The notes beneath the pieces were generated by a model. The model saw only the letters and a list, made by a program, of their open reading frames with translations. It was not told the origin of the DNA and made no database searches. DNA of 64,000 nt from DATBGO01 sp036558005. Lineage in GTDB: Bacteria; Actinomycetota; Actinomycetes; Streptosporangiales; Streptosporangiaceae. The translations under genes were made by a program, and so were the position numbers. Numbering within the stretch: the first letter of the stretch is position 1; the number at the start of each line of letters is the position of its first letter. Shown one piece after another: positions 23,886 to 32,632 of the stretch. The stretch spans positions 8,798-72,797 of the forward strand of contig DATBGO010000242.1 in NCBI GenBank assembly GCA_036558005.1. Reading direction: 5' to 3'.

Positions 23886-24078
23886 CTGTCCCCTTCCTCG
23901 TTCCCGGATGCCCCAAGACGCGTAGTACGTCCCAGGCGATGCATGCGAGGGTACTCCGAGCCAGGCGCTCGGTGGCGAAACCGGGGGAAATCGAGGCGCC
24001 GTCTGTACGTACTGTTACCCCACACCCTAGCCGTAAACTCGCTGGGCTTTGTCAGAGGCCCCGGGTAGTGTCGCGGGC

Positions 24079-25017
24079 GTGTCCGATTCCGCCGTGCTCA
24101 TCCACGCTCGCGGGCTGGCCAAGAGCTTCGGCGGCGGGGTGCTGGCGGTCGACGGGATCGACTTTGACCTGCACCAGGGCGAGGCATTCGGCTTCCTCGG
24201 GCCCAACGGCGCGGGCAAGTCCTCGACCATGCGGATGATCGGCTGCGTCTCCCCGCCGACGGCCGGCGAGCTGACCATCCTCGGCCTGGACCCGGTCACC
24301 GACGGCCCGCGGATCCGGGCCCGGCTGGGTGTCGTGCCGCAGGAGGACACCCTCGACGTGGACCTGACAGTCCGGGAGAATCTTCTCGTTTACGGCCGGT
24401 ACTTCGGCCTGCCGCGGGACCTGATCGCCGAGCGGACCGCCCGGCTGCTCGACTTCGTGCAGCTCTCCGACCGGGCCGGCGACCAGGTGGAGCCGCTGTC
24501 GGGCGGGATGAAGCGGCGGCTGACCATCGCCAGGTCGCTGATCAACGAGCCGGACATCCTGCTGCTCGACGAGCCGACCACCGGCCTGGACCCGCAGGCC
24601 AGGCACGTGGTCTGGGACCGGCTGTTCCGGCTCAAGCAGCGCGGCGTCACCCTGGTGCTGACCACGCACTACATGGATGAGGCCGAGCAGCTGTGCGACC
24701 GGCTGGTGGTCATGGACCGGGGCAAGATCGCGGCCGGGGGCTCACCACAGGCGCTGATCGGGCAGTACTCCACCCCTGAGGTGCTGGAGCTCCGGTTCGA
24801 CCCGGCTGAGCACGAGCAGGCCGGGCAGAAGCTGGCCGACGTGCCCGCCGAGCGGATCGAGGTGCTCGCCGACCGGATCCTGCTCTACGTCCGCAACGGC
24901 GACGCGGCGCTGGCCAGCGTGCGCGGGACCGGCCTGGAGCCGCTGACCTCGCTGGTGCGCCGCAGCACCCTGGAAGACGTGTTCCTGCGGCTGACCGGGC
25001 GGCGGCTGGAGGACTGA
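24079..25017 (+). CDS. ABC transporter ATP-binding protein (DrrA type)
   Basis: A 312-residue ATPase. Walker A is GPNGAGKSS, the Q-loop PQEDTL, the signature LSGGMKRRL, Walker B ILLLDEPTTGLD and the H-loop TTHYMDEAE. The C-terminal STPEVLELRFD and DVFLRLTGR segments are typical of DrrA-type exporters of drugs or lipids. GTG 24079 is preferred; a TTG at 24049 would add ten residues. TGATG links it to the first permease. Confidence 0.92.
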   Translation: MSDSAVLIHARGLAKSFGGGVLAVDGIDFDLHQGEAFGFLGPNGAGKSSTMRMIGCVSPPTAGELTILGLDPVTDGPRIRARLGVVPQEDTLDVDLTVRENLLVYGRYFGLPRDLIAERTARLLDFVQLSDRAGDQVEPLSGGMKRRLTIARSLINEPDILLLDEPTTGLDPQARHVVWDRLFRLKQRGVTLVLTTHYMDEAEQLCDRLVVMDRGKIAAGGSPQALIGQYSTPEVLELRFDPAEHEQAGQKLADVPAERIEVLADRILLYVRNGDAALASVRGTGLEPLTSLVRRSTLEDVFLRLTGRRLED

Positions 25018-25841
25018 TGGCCACCATCTCGCCGCCCGCCCAGGCCCCGGCCCGCGACCTGGCCGGCCTGCCCGCCTGGCCGGCCGCGGTCCGGGCGCTG
25101 CAGGCCTGGCTGACCAACTACCGGCGGACCTGGAAGGGCTCCATCTACACCAGCGTGCTCAGCCCGCTGCTCTACCTCAGCGCCATGGGCCTGGGCCTGG
25201 GCAGCCTGGTCAACCAGCACACCCGGCTGGACGGCGTCAGCTACCTGACCTTCCTCGCGCCCGGGCTGCTGGCCGCCGCGGGGATGGAGACCGCCATGGT
25301 CGAGTCGACGTACCCCGTCCTCGGCTCGGTCAAGTGGCTCAAGACCTACCAGGCCGCCGTCGCCTCCCCGCTGAGCCCGTCCGACCTGTTCCACGGGCAC
25401 CTGCTGTTCACCACCATGCGGCTGATCATGAACTCGGTGATCTTCGTCGTGATCATGGCGGCCTTCGGCGCGGTCCACTCGGCCTGGGTGCTGGCCGCCA
25501 TCCCGGCCGCGGTGCTCACCGGGCTGGCGTTCGCCACGCCGATCGAGGCGTGGGCGGTGAGCAGGAACAAGGACCAGTCGTTCTCGCTGATCTTCCGGTT
25601 CGGGCTGATCCCGCTGTTCCTGTTCTCCGGGACGTTCTTCCCGGTCACCCAGTTGCCGGAGTGGATCCGCCCGCTGGCCTACATCACCCCCCTGTGGCAC
25701 GGGGTGGCGCTGTGCCGCTCGCTCAGCCTGGGCACCGCGAGCCCGGGCGGCGCGCTGGTCCACATCGGCTACCTGGCCGCCCTCGCCGCGGCCGGGGTGG
25801 CGATCGGGCGCCGGGCCTACCGCAGGCGGCTGTATGTCTGA
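25017..25841 (+). CDS. ABC-2 type permease, first subunit
   Basis: A 274-residue membrane protein of six helices. TWKGSIYTSVLSPLLYLSAMGLGLG is the first, SYLTFLAPGLLAAAGMETAM the second, and FGLIPLFLFSGTFFPVTQLPEWIRPLAYITPLWHG is the ABC-2 C-terminal signature. It is coupled to the ATPase through TGATG and would form a heterodimer with the second permease. Confidence 0.9.
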   Translation: MATISPPAQAPARDLAGLPAWPAAVRALQAWLTNYRRTWKGSIYTSVLSPLLYLSAMGLGLGSLVNQHTRLDGVSYLTFLAPGLLAAAGMETAMVESTYPVLGSVKWLKTYQAAVASPLSPSDLFHGHLLFTTMRLIMNSVIFVVIMAAFGAVHSAWVLAAIPAAVLTGLAFATPIEAWAVSRNKDQSFSLIFRFGLIPLFLFSGTFFPVTQLPEWIRPLAYITPLWHGVALCRSLSLGTASPGGALVHIGYLAALAAAGVAIGRRAYRRRLYV

Positions 25842-25881
25842 GCGGAATCATGTCTGAGCGGAATCATGTCTGAGCGGAAGC
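25834..25881 (+). repeat. 16-bp triplication forming a chain of overlapping 7-codon ORFs
   Basis: Nearly three copies of a 16-bp unit starting ATGTCTGAGCGGAATC (25834-25849, 25850-25865, 25866-25881). Each ATG opens a seven-codon ORF: MSERNHV (25834-25857), MSERNHV (25850-25873) and MSERKPR (25866-25889). The first ATG lies just before the stop of permease 1, and the last ORF stops at TGA 25887-25889, overlapping permease 2 ATG 25886 (ATGA). The chain could pass ribosomes between the permeases. Confidence 0.85.
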
Positions 25882-25885
25882 CGCG

Positions 25886-26725
25886 ATGACCGCGCCCGCG
25901 CTGCGGGCGCTGCCGCTGCGGGTGCTGCCCGCGCCGCTGCTGGCGGCCGCCAGGGGACTAGGCGGCCGGAGGAGCGGGCACCTTATTGAACGCCACGCCC
26001 GCGCTTACCAGCATGCCTGGCTGCAACTCGTCTCCGGGGTCTTCGAGCCGCTGTTCTACCTGCTCGCGATCGGGGTGGGCATCGGCAAGCTGGTCGGCGG
26101 GGTGAGCGGCCCCGGCGGCGCCCCGGTCAGCTACGCCAGTTTCGTGGCCCCGGCGCTGCTGGCCACCGCGGCGGCGAACGGCGCGGTGTTCGACTCGACC
26201 TTCAACGTCTTCTTCCGGCTCAAGTACGCCAAGCTGTACGACGCCACGCTGGCCACCCCGATGGGCGCAGGCGACGTTGCTCTCGGGGAGATCGGCTGGG
26301 CCTTGCTGCGCGGCGGGCTGTACGCGATCGCGTTCACGATGGTCATGCTGGCCATGGGCCTGGTGCACTCGGTGTGGGCGGTGGCCGCGCTGCCGGTGGC
26401 GCTGCTGATCGGGTTCGGCTTCGCCGCGACCGGAATGGCGGCGACCACGTTCATGAAGAGCTGGCAGCATTTCGAGTTCGTCACCGTGGCGCTGCTGCCG
26501 ATGTTCTTGTTCTCCGCCACGTTCTACCCGCTGAGCGTGTACCCGGGCCCGGTCCGGGTGATCGTCGAGTGGTCGCCGCTGTACCAGGGGGTCGTGCTGA
26601 TGCGCGGCCTCACCCTGGGGGTGGTCGGCCCTGGGCTGCTCTGGCACGTGGCCTACCTCGCGCTGCTGGGGCTGGCGGGCCTGGCGGTGGCGGGCCGGCG
26701 GATCACCAGGCTGCTGCTGAGATAG
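25886..26725 (+). CDS. ABC-2 type permease, second subunit
   Basis: A 279-residue, six-helix permease with the same ABC-2 pattern: HARAYQHAWLQLVSGVFEPLFYLLAIGVGIG, ASFVAPALLATAAANGAVFDST, then LLPMFLFSATFYPLSVYPGPVRVIVEWSPLYQG. It is the third gene of an exporter operon (ATPase, permease, permease). Its translation appears linked to the preceding gene by three tiny overlapping ORFs. Substrate unknown. Confidence 0.9.
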   Translation: MTAPALRALPLRVLPAPLLAAARGLGGRRSGHLIERHARAYQHAWLQLVSGVFEPLFYLLAIGVGIGKLVGGVSGPGGAPVSYASFVAPALLATAAANGAVFDSTFNVFFRLKYAKLYDATLATPMGAGDVALGEIGWALLRGGLYAIAFTMVMLAMGLVHSVWAVAALPVALLIGFGFAATGMAATTFMKSWQHFEFVTVALLPMFLFSATFYPLSVYPGPVRVIVEWSPLYQGVVLMRGLTLGVVGPGLLWHVAYLALLGLAGLAVAGRRITRLLLR

Positions 26726-26855
26726 CACCGGGCGCAATTGCCTGGCGGTGCGAAGGTTGGCCCCGGGCCGGGGCGGGTAGCTCACCCAGTGATTGGCCGG
26801 GCGAAAGGTTCCAAGTATCATCGACGATGCGTAACCGGGCCTGACCCAGAAGAAT

Positions 26856-28130
26856 ATGGGCACTCACAGCAAAGCTAAGTCAGTGCGAGACCACGGACCC
26901 CAGGGGTACCGGGTTGTCTTCGCTGACCCCGTAGCCGGGCGGCTGTGGATCGCGGCGACCGTCTCCTACCTCGGAGACTTCATCGGGCTGGGCGCGCTGC
27001 TGCTGACCGCCTACACCCGGTCCGGCGGGCATCCGCTCGGCCCGGCCGCCGTCTTCGGGGTACAGGCCTTACCCGCGTTCGCGGCATCGGCGGGAATGGG
27101 ACCGTGGCTGGACCGGATCCCGCGCCGGGCCGGGATGCTGACGCTGTGCCTGACCGGCGCCGCCGCCATGGCGGTGCCGATCGTGTTCGGCGGGCTGTGG
27201 CCGGTACTGGCCACCGCCGCGGTCATCGGCGCCGTCCGCACCGTGTTCAACGCGATCAGGACCGGGTCGATCGCCGACGGCGTGCCGCGCGACATCCGCG
27301 CCAGGCTGGTCGCGCTGGTGTCAATGTCCAACCAGGTCAGCGAGGTCCTCGGGTACCTCACCGGGGCCGGGGTCGCGATCGCGATCGGGGCCGGCCCGGC
27401 GCTGGCCGCCGACGCCGCCACGTTCATCGCCGCGGCCGCGCTGATCGCCGGGATCAGGCTGCCGCCGCCGGCCCAGGCCCGGCAGCGGGCCTCGATGACC
27501 ACCGGCATCCGGACGATCATGGGCGACCAGACCCTGTCGGTGCTCGCGCCGGTCGTGTGGATAGGGCTCGCCCTCTGCGCGATGCCGCAGACCCTGGCCG
27601 CGACCGCGCTGAGCAAGACCGACAGGTCCTGGGTGCCCGCCGCGCTTGCCGCGATGGCGGCCGGCGCCGCCATCTCCGCGATCCTCGTCGGCCGGTCCTC
27701 GCTCGGCGAGAAGGTCCGCTCCCAGCTGCGGTACGTCACCGGCTTCGGGGTGATGTTCCTGCTGACCGCGGCGGCGCTGAAAGCCGACCCGCTGCTGCTG
27801 GTCGCGGGGAACTTCGCCATCGGGCTGTTCAGCGGGTGGACCGTCTCGGCGCAGACCACCTTCATCCACGTGGTGCCGCCCGAGCGGATGGCGCACGTCA
27901 CCGGCACCATGATCGGGAGCCTGATCGTGCTCGAGGGCACCGGCGCGGTGATCTTCGGCGCGATCGCGGGCGCGTTCGGCGTGCCCGCCGCCTACCTGGC
28001 GGCCGGGGTGCTGCTGACCGTCGCGGGACTGGCCGGGCAGGGCTACGTGCGGTTGCACCCGAAGGTGCGAGATCTGCGCCGGGCGCCGGCCAGCCGGCCG
28101 AGCACCGCCGGGGCCGCCCGCAACGGCTAG
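26856..28130 (+). CDS. MFS transporter
   Basis: A 424-residue, 12-helix major facilitator. VSYLGDFIGLGALLLTAYTRSGG is helix 1, the A-loop reads GPWLDRIPRRAGML, and the helix-5 region is SEVLGYLTGAGVAIAIGAGPALAADA. It most resembles MFS_3-like exporters. A possible TATCAT -10 lies at 26815-26820. A strong hairpin follows the stop, separating it from the catabolic operon. Confidence 0.83.
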   Translation: MGTHSKAKSVRDHGPQGYRVVFADPVAGRLWIAATVSYLGDFIGLGALLLTAYTRSGGHPLGPAAVFGVQALPAFAASAGMGPWLDRIPRRAGMLTLCLTGAAAMAVPIVFGGLWPVLATAAVIGAVRTVFNAIRTGSIADGVPRDIRARLVALVSMSNQVSEVLGYLTGAGVAIAIGAGPALAADAATFIAAAALIAGIRLPPPAQARQRASMTTGIRTIMGDQTLSVLAPVVWIGLALCAMPQTLAATALSKTDRSWVPAALAAMAAGAAISAILVGRSSLGEKVRSQLRYVTGFGVMFLLTAAALKADPLLLVAGNFAIGLFSGWTVSAQTTFIHVVPPERMAHVTGTMIGSLIVLEGTGAVIFGAIAGAFGVPAAYLAAGVLLTVAGLAGQGYVRLHPKVRDLRRAPASRPSTAGAARNG

Positions 28131-28136
28131 CGCGGT

Positions 28137-28177
28137 CGCGGCGGGCGGGCCGCGGCGGTCTCGACCTGCCCGCCGCG
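28137..28177 (+). terminator. Hairpin after the MFS gene
   Basis: CGCGGCGGGC (28137-28146) and GCCCGCCGCG (28168-28177) are perfect 10-bp arms around a 21-base loop, starting seven bases after the MFS stop. There is no T-tract, as is usual for actinobacterial terminators. Confidence 0.5.
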
Positions 28178-28241
28178 GCACCGTAGCGTTTGTCTCGTAC
28201 CGGCCGGTAGATAGTCTTGTCCGGACTCGTGGAGGCGGCAG

Positions 28242-29486
28242 ATGGACTTCGGGTATGACGCGCACACGCAGGAACTCCGGAGCCAGCTGCTGGCATTCAT
28301 GGACGAGTTCGTCTACCCCGCGGAGAAGGTCTTCGCCGACCAGGTGGCGCAGGCCGAGGCGGCCGGCCAGATCTGGCAGCGGCCGCCGGCCGTCGACGAG
28401 CTCAAGGCGCAGGCGCGCAGCCGCGGCCTGTGGAACCTGTTCCTCACCAGGCGCCCCGGCGAGCCCGCGGACGCGCCCCAGCTCGGCGCCGGGCTGACCA
28501 ACCTGCAGTACGCGCCGCTGGCCGAGATCACCGGGCACAGCCCGGGCCTGGCGCCCGAGGCACTCAACTGCTCGGCGCCCGACACCGGCAACATGGAGCT
28601 GCTGGCCGAGTTCGGCTCACCGCAGCAGCGTGACCGCTGGCTCCGGCCGCTGCTCGACGGCGAGATCAGGTCCGCGTTCTGCATGACCGAGCCCGACGTG
28701 GCCTCCTCCGACGCGACCAACATCGCCACCAGGATCGAGCGCGACGGCGGCGACTACGTGATCAACGGCCGCAAGTGGTGGTCCAGCGGGGCGATGGACC
28801 CGCGCTGCCAGGTGCTCATCGTGATGGGCAAGACCGAGCCTGGCGCCGAGCGGCACCGGCAGCAGTCGATGATCCTGGTGCCCAGGGACACCGCCGGCAT
28901 CACGATCCGGCGCGGCATGCACGTGTTCGGCTACACCGACTCCACCCACGGCGGGCACGCCGAGATCGAGTTCGCCGACGTGCGGGTGCCCGCGGCGAAC
29001 CTGATCGCCGCCGAGGGCAGCGGCTTCGCGATCGCGCAGGCCCGGCTCGGCCCGGGCCGGATCCATCACTGCATGCGCCAGATCGGGGTGGCCGAGCGGG
29101 CGCTCGAGCTGATGTGCCGCCGGGTCAGCGGGCGCAGCGCCTGGGGCAGCCCGCTGGCCAGCCAGGGCGTGATCCAGGACTGGATCGCCGAGGCCAGGGT
29201 GCGGATCGAGTCGGCCAGGCTGCTGGTGCTCAAGACCGCGTGGCTGATGGACACGGTCGGCAACAAGGGCGCGCACACCGAGATCCAGGCCATCAAGATC
29301 GCGACCCCGGCGATGACCGAATGGGTGATCGACAAGGCGATCCAGGCGCACGGCGCCGCGGGCGTCAGCCAGGACACCCCGCTGGCCCGGCTGTGGGCCG
29401 GGGCCAGGACGCTGCGGTTCGCCGACGGCCCCGACGAAGTGCACAAGCGCTCTCTCGCGCGGCGCGAGCTGCGCAAATACACCTGA
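28242..29486 (+). CDS. Acyl-CoA dehydrogenase family protein (ACAD10/11-like)
   Basis: A 414-residue flavoprotein. The FAD/acyl motif FCMTEPDVASSDATNI and GRKWWSSGA are clear, as are PRDTAGITIRRGMHVFGYTD, IQAIKIATPAMTEWVIDKAIQAHGAAGVSQDTPLAR and a C-terminal FADGPDEVHKRSLARREL. These features match ACAD10/11-like enzymes acting on longer or hydroxylated acyl-CoAs. It opens a five-gene operon of acyl-CoA and alcohol dehydrogenases. A GGAGG ribosome site precedes ATG 28242. Confidence 0.92.
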   Translation: MDFGYDAHTQELRSQLLAFMDEFVYPAEKVFADQVAQAEAAGQIWQRPPAVDELKAQARSRGLWNLFLTRRPGEPADAPQLGAGLTNLQYAPLAEITGHSPGLAPEALNCSAPDTGNMELLAEFGSPQQRDRWLRPLLDGEIRSAFCMTEPDVASSDATNIATRIERDGGDYVINGRKWWSSGAMDPRCQVLIVMGKTEPGAERHRQQSMILVPRDTAGITIRRGMHVFGYTDSTHGGHAEIEFADVRVPAANLIAAEGSGFAIAQARLGPGRIHHCMRQIGVAERALELMCRRVSGRSAWGSPLASQGVIQDWIAEARVRIESARLLVLKTAWLMDTVGNKGAHTEIQAIKIATPAMTEWVIDKAIQAHGAAGVSQDTPLARLWAGARTLRFADGPDEVHKRSLARRELRKYT

Positions 29487-29505
29487 TTACCGACCAGGAG
29501 GACGG

Positions 29506-30267
29506 ATGTCACCACAAGCACAGCGGGTCGCCATTGTCACCGGCGCGGCGCGGGGTATCGGCGCCGCGACCGCCCGCCGCCTGGCCGCTGACGGGATGGC
29601 GGTCGCGGTGCTGGACCTGAAGGAGGGCGACTGCGGCGCCACCGTGGACGCGATCACCTCGGCCGGCGGGCGCGCGCTGGCCCTCGGCGCGGACGTCAGC
29701 CAGGCCGACCAGGTCGCCGCCGCGGTCGAGCGGGCCGCCGCGGAGCTGGGCCCGCCCGCTGTCCTGGTCAACAACGCGGGCGTGATCAGGGACAACATGC
29801 TGTTCAAGATGACCGAGGACGACTGGGACACGGTCCTGGGCGTGCACCTGCGCGGCGCGTTCCTGATGAGCCGCGCCGCGCAGAAGCACATGGTCGAGCA
29901 GAAGTTCGGCCGGATCGTCAACCTGTCCTCCAGCTCCGCGCTCGGCAACCGCGGCCAGGTCAACTACTCGGCGGCCAAGGCCGGCATGCAGGGTTTCACC
30001 AAGACGCTCGCGATCGAGCTGGGCCAGTTCGGCATCACCGCCAACGCGGTCGCGCCCGGGTTCATCGTCACCGACATGACCGCCGCCACCGCGGCCAGGA
30101 TCGGGATGGACTTCGGGGAGTTCCAGAAGGCCGCCGCCGGGCAGATTCCGGTGCGCCGGGTCGGCCAGCCCGACGACATCGCGCACACGATCTCGTTCCT
30201 GGCCAGTGACGGGGCCGGCTTCGTGTCCGGCCAGGTCATATACGTGGCCGGCGGGCCGCTGTGCTGA
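29506..30267 (+). CDS. FabG-like short-chain dehydrogenase
   Basis: A 253-residue SDR with TGAARGIG (NADP site), NNAGVIRDNMLFKM, the catalytic Ser-Tyr-Lys in NLSSSSALGNRGQVNYSAAKAG, and PGFIVTDMT. It would oxidise or reduce a beta-hydroxyacyl/ketoacyl-CoA in the pathway of this operon. The AGGAGG ribosome site is clear. It overlaps the next gene by seven bases. Confidence 0.92.
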   Translation: MSPQAQRVAIVTGAARGIGAATARRLAADGMAVAVLDLKEGDCGATVDAITSAGGRALALGADVSQADQVAAAVERAAAELGPPAVLVNNAGVIRDNMLFKMTEDDWDTVLGVHLRGAFLMSRAAQKHMVEQKFGRIVNLSSSSALGNRGQVNYSAAKAGMQGFTKTLAIELGQFGITANAVAPGFIVTDMTAATAARIGMDFGEFQKAAAGQIPVRRVGQPDDIAHTISFLASDGAGFVSGQVIYVAGGPLC

Positions 30268-31457
30268 CCAGCGCCCCGGCCGACGAGCTGCGCGAGCAGG
30301 TCAGGCAGTTCCTGGCCGGGCATGACCCGGCCGCGATGGACCGGCTGGAGTTCCTGCGGGCCCGGTTCGACGCCGGGCTCGCCTGGGTGCACTACCCGGC
30401 GGGCCTGGGCGGGCAGCAGCTGTCCCGGTCCCTGCAGCAGGTCGTGGACGCCGAGTTCGCGGCGGCGGGCGCGCCCGGCAACAATCCCGAGCGGATCGGC
30501 ATCGGGCTGGGCATGGCCGCGCCGACGATCCTCGCCTTCGGCACCGGGGAACAGCAGCGCCGCTGGCTGCGGCCGCTGTGGACGGGCGAGGAGATCTGGT
30601 GCCAGCTGTTCTCCGAGCCGGGGGCGGGCTCGGACCTGGCGGGGCTGGCGACCAGGGCGGTGCGCGGCGCGGACGGCACCGGCTGGGTGGCGAACGGGCA
30701 GAAGGTGTGGACCTCGTCCGCGCACGTGGCCAGGCACGCGCTGCTGGTCGCCAGGACCGACCCCGGCGTGCCCAAGCACCAGGGCCTGACCTATTTCTGC
30801 CTGGACATGACCCAGCCGGGGGTCGAGGTCAGGCCGCTGCGCCAGGTCACTGGCGAGGCCGAGTTCAACGAGGTGTTCATCACCGACGCCACCATCCCCG
30901 ACAGCGACCGGATCGGCGCGGTCGGCGAGGGCTGGAAGGTCGCCACCGCGACGCTGATGAACGAGCGGATCGCCATCGGCGGCAACGCGGTGCCCCGCGA
31001 GGGCGGCATGATCGGCGCCGCGGCCCGGACCTGGCGGCAGCGGCCCGAGCTGCGCACCCCCGGGCTGCACGACGCCCTGCTGCGGCTGTGGACCGCGGCC
31101 GAGGTGGCCAGGCTGGCGGGGGAGCGGCTGCGCCAGCAGCTCGCGGCCGGCCAGCCAGGACCCGAGGGCTCGGCGGCCAAGCTGGTGTTCGCCCGGCTGA
31201 ACCAGGAGATCACCGGGTTCGAGCTGGAGCTGACCGGCCCGGACGGGCTGCGCTACAGCGACTGGACCATGCGCCGCCCGGACATGACCAACTTCTACGG
31301 CCGCGACGTCGGCTACCGGTACCTGCGGGCCAGGGGGAACTCGATCGAGGGCGGGACCTCGGAGATCCTGCGGAACATCATCGCCGAGCGGGTGCTCGGG
31401 CTGCCGCAGGAGACCAGGACCGACACCACCCTGCCATGGAAGGACCTGCCGCGGTGA
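30261..31457 (+). CDS. Acyl-CoA dehydrogenase family protein
   Basis: A 398-residue FadE-type enzyme. LFSEPGAGSDLAGLATRAV, GWVANGQKVWTSSAHVARHALLVART and the C-terminal YLRARGNSIEGGTSEILRNIIAERVLGLP are family signatures. The Arg of RARGNSIEGG is conserved, but the usual catalytic Glu position is not obvious by eye. GTG 30261 lies inside the SDR gene and the stop overlaps the next gene (GTGA). It probably forms a heteromer with the next gene, as in actinobacterial FadE pairs. Confidence 0.92.
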   Translation: MLTSAPADELREQVRQFLAGHDPAAMDRLEFLRARFDAGLAWVHYPAGLGGQQLSRSLQQVVDAEFAAAGAPGNNPERIGIGLGMAAPTILAFGTGEQQRRWLRPLWTGEEIWCQLFSEPGAGSDLAGLATRAVRGADGTGWVANGQKVWTSSAHVARHALLVARTDPGVPKHQGLTYFCLDMTQPGVEVRPLRQVTGEAEFNEVFITDATIPDSDRIGAVGEGWKVATATLMNERIAIGGNAVPREGGMIGAAARTWRQRPELRTPGLHDALLRLWTAAEVARLAGERLRQQLAAGQPGPEGSAAKLVFARLNQEITGFELELTGPDGLRYSDWTMRRPDMTNFYGRDVGYRYLRARGNSIEGGTSEILRNIIAERVLGLPQETRTDTTLPWKDLPR

Positions 31458-32632
31458 GCCAGACAGCGCAGCCTGATGCCCCGGCCGTGAACGGCCAGCG
31501 GCGCGCCGCCCCCGACCTGCTGTACACCGAGCAGGAGAACGAGCTGCGGTCCGCGGTCCGCTCGCTGCTCGCCGACCGGTGCGCCTGGCCGGACGTGCTG
31601 GCCAGGACCGAGACCGCCGACTCCTACGACACGGGCCTGTGGCAGTCGCTCGCGGCCGACCTCGGCTGCGCCGGGCTGCTCATCCCCGACGAGCACGGCG
31701 GCGCGGGGGCGTCCTACCGGGAGGCGGCCGTCGTCGCCGAGGAGCTGGGCCGGGCGGTGGCCCCGGTGCCGTACCTGGGCAGCGCGGTGGTGGCCACGAC
31801 CGCGGCGCTGGCGGCCGGCCATGCCAGCCTGCTCGCCGCGCTGGCCAGCGGCGGCACCACCGCGGCGCTGGCGGTGCCGTTCTCGGCGGTGCCCGGCGGC
31901 GTACCGGCGATGCGGATCGGCCCGCCCGGCGACGGCGGCGGGTACCAGATCAGCGGGACCGTCACCAGCGTGGCCGACGCGCTGCCCGCCAGCGTGCTGC
32001 TGGTGCCCGCCGACGGCGTGCCGTTCGGGCTGTACCAGGTCCAGGCCGACGGCGGCGGGGTGACCAGGACCGCGGTGACCTCGCTGGACGCGACCAGGCA
32101 GCTGGCCGACATCACGCTGGACGGCGCGCCGGCCACGCTCGTCGCCGCCGGCGAGGCCGCCCGCGCGGCCGTGGACGCGGCGCTGACCGCGGGCGCGGCG
32201 ATCCTGGCCGCCGAGCAGCTCGGCGCGGCGCAGCAGTGCCTGGACATGACCGTCGGCTACGTCAAGCAGCGGCGCCAGTTCGCCCGCCCGGTCGGGTCGT
32301 TCCAGGCGATCAAGCACCGCCTCGCTGACCTGTGGGTCGCGCTAACGCAAGCCCGGGCCGCCTCCCGTTACGCGGCGGCGTGCCTGGCCACCGGGGATCC
32401 GGACACCCCCGTCGCGGTCGCGCTGGCCAAGGCGGCCTGCTCGGACGCGGCGGTGCTGGCCGGCCAGGAGTGCGTCCAGCTGCACGGCGGGATCGGGTTC
32501 ACCTGGGAGCACCCCGCGCACCTGTACCTGAAGCGGGCCAAGAGCTCCTCGATCGGCTTCGGCACCGCGGACTGGCACCGCGCCACCCTGGCCGCCCTGG
32601 CCGACCTGCCCGCGCCTGGCGGCGCGCGGTGA
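31454..32632 (+). CDS. Acyl-CoA dehydrogenase family protein, partner subunit
   Basis: A 392-residue ACAD. A Pro-rich N-terminus is followed by YTEQENELRSAVRSLLADR, LGCAGLLIPDEHGGAGAS, YVKQRRQFARPVGSFQAIKHRLADLW and LHGGIGFTWEHPAHLYLKRAK. This is the long-branch subunit type found paired with FadE partners in steroid and branched-acid degradation, where the two chains share FAD. GTGA overlaps link it to both neighbours. Confidence 0.92.
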   Translation: MSQTAQPDAPAVNGQRRAAPDLLYTEQENELRSAVRSLLADRCAWPDVLARTETADSYDTGLWQSLAADLGCAGLLIPDEHGGAGASYREAAVVAEELGRAVAPVPYLGSAVVATTAALAAGHASLLAALASGGTTAALAVPFSAVPGGVPAMRIGPPGDGGGYQISGTVTSVADALPASVLLVPADGVPFGLYQVQADGGGVTRTAVTSLDATRQLADITLDGAPATLVAAGEAARAAVDAALTAGAAILAAEQLGAAQQCLDMTVGYVKQRRQFARPVGSFQAIKHRLADLWVALTQARAASRYAAACLATGDPDTPVAVALAKAACSDAAVLAGQECVQLHGGIGFTWEHPAHLYLKRAKSSSIGFGTADWHRATLAALADLPAPGGAR

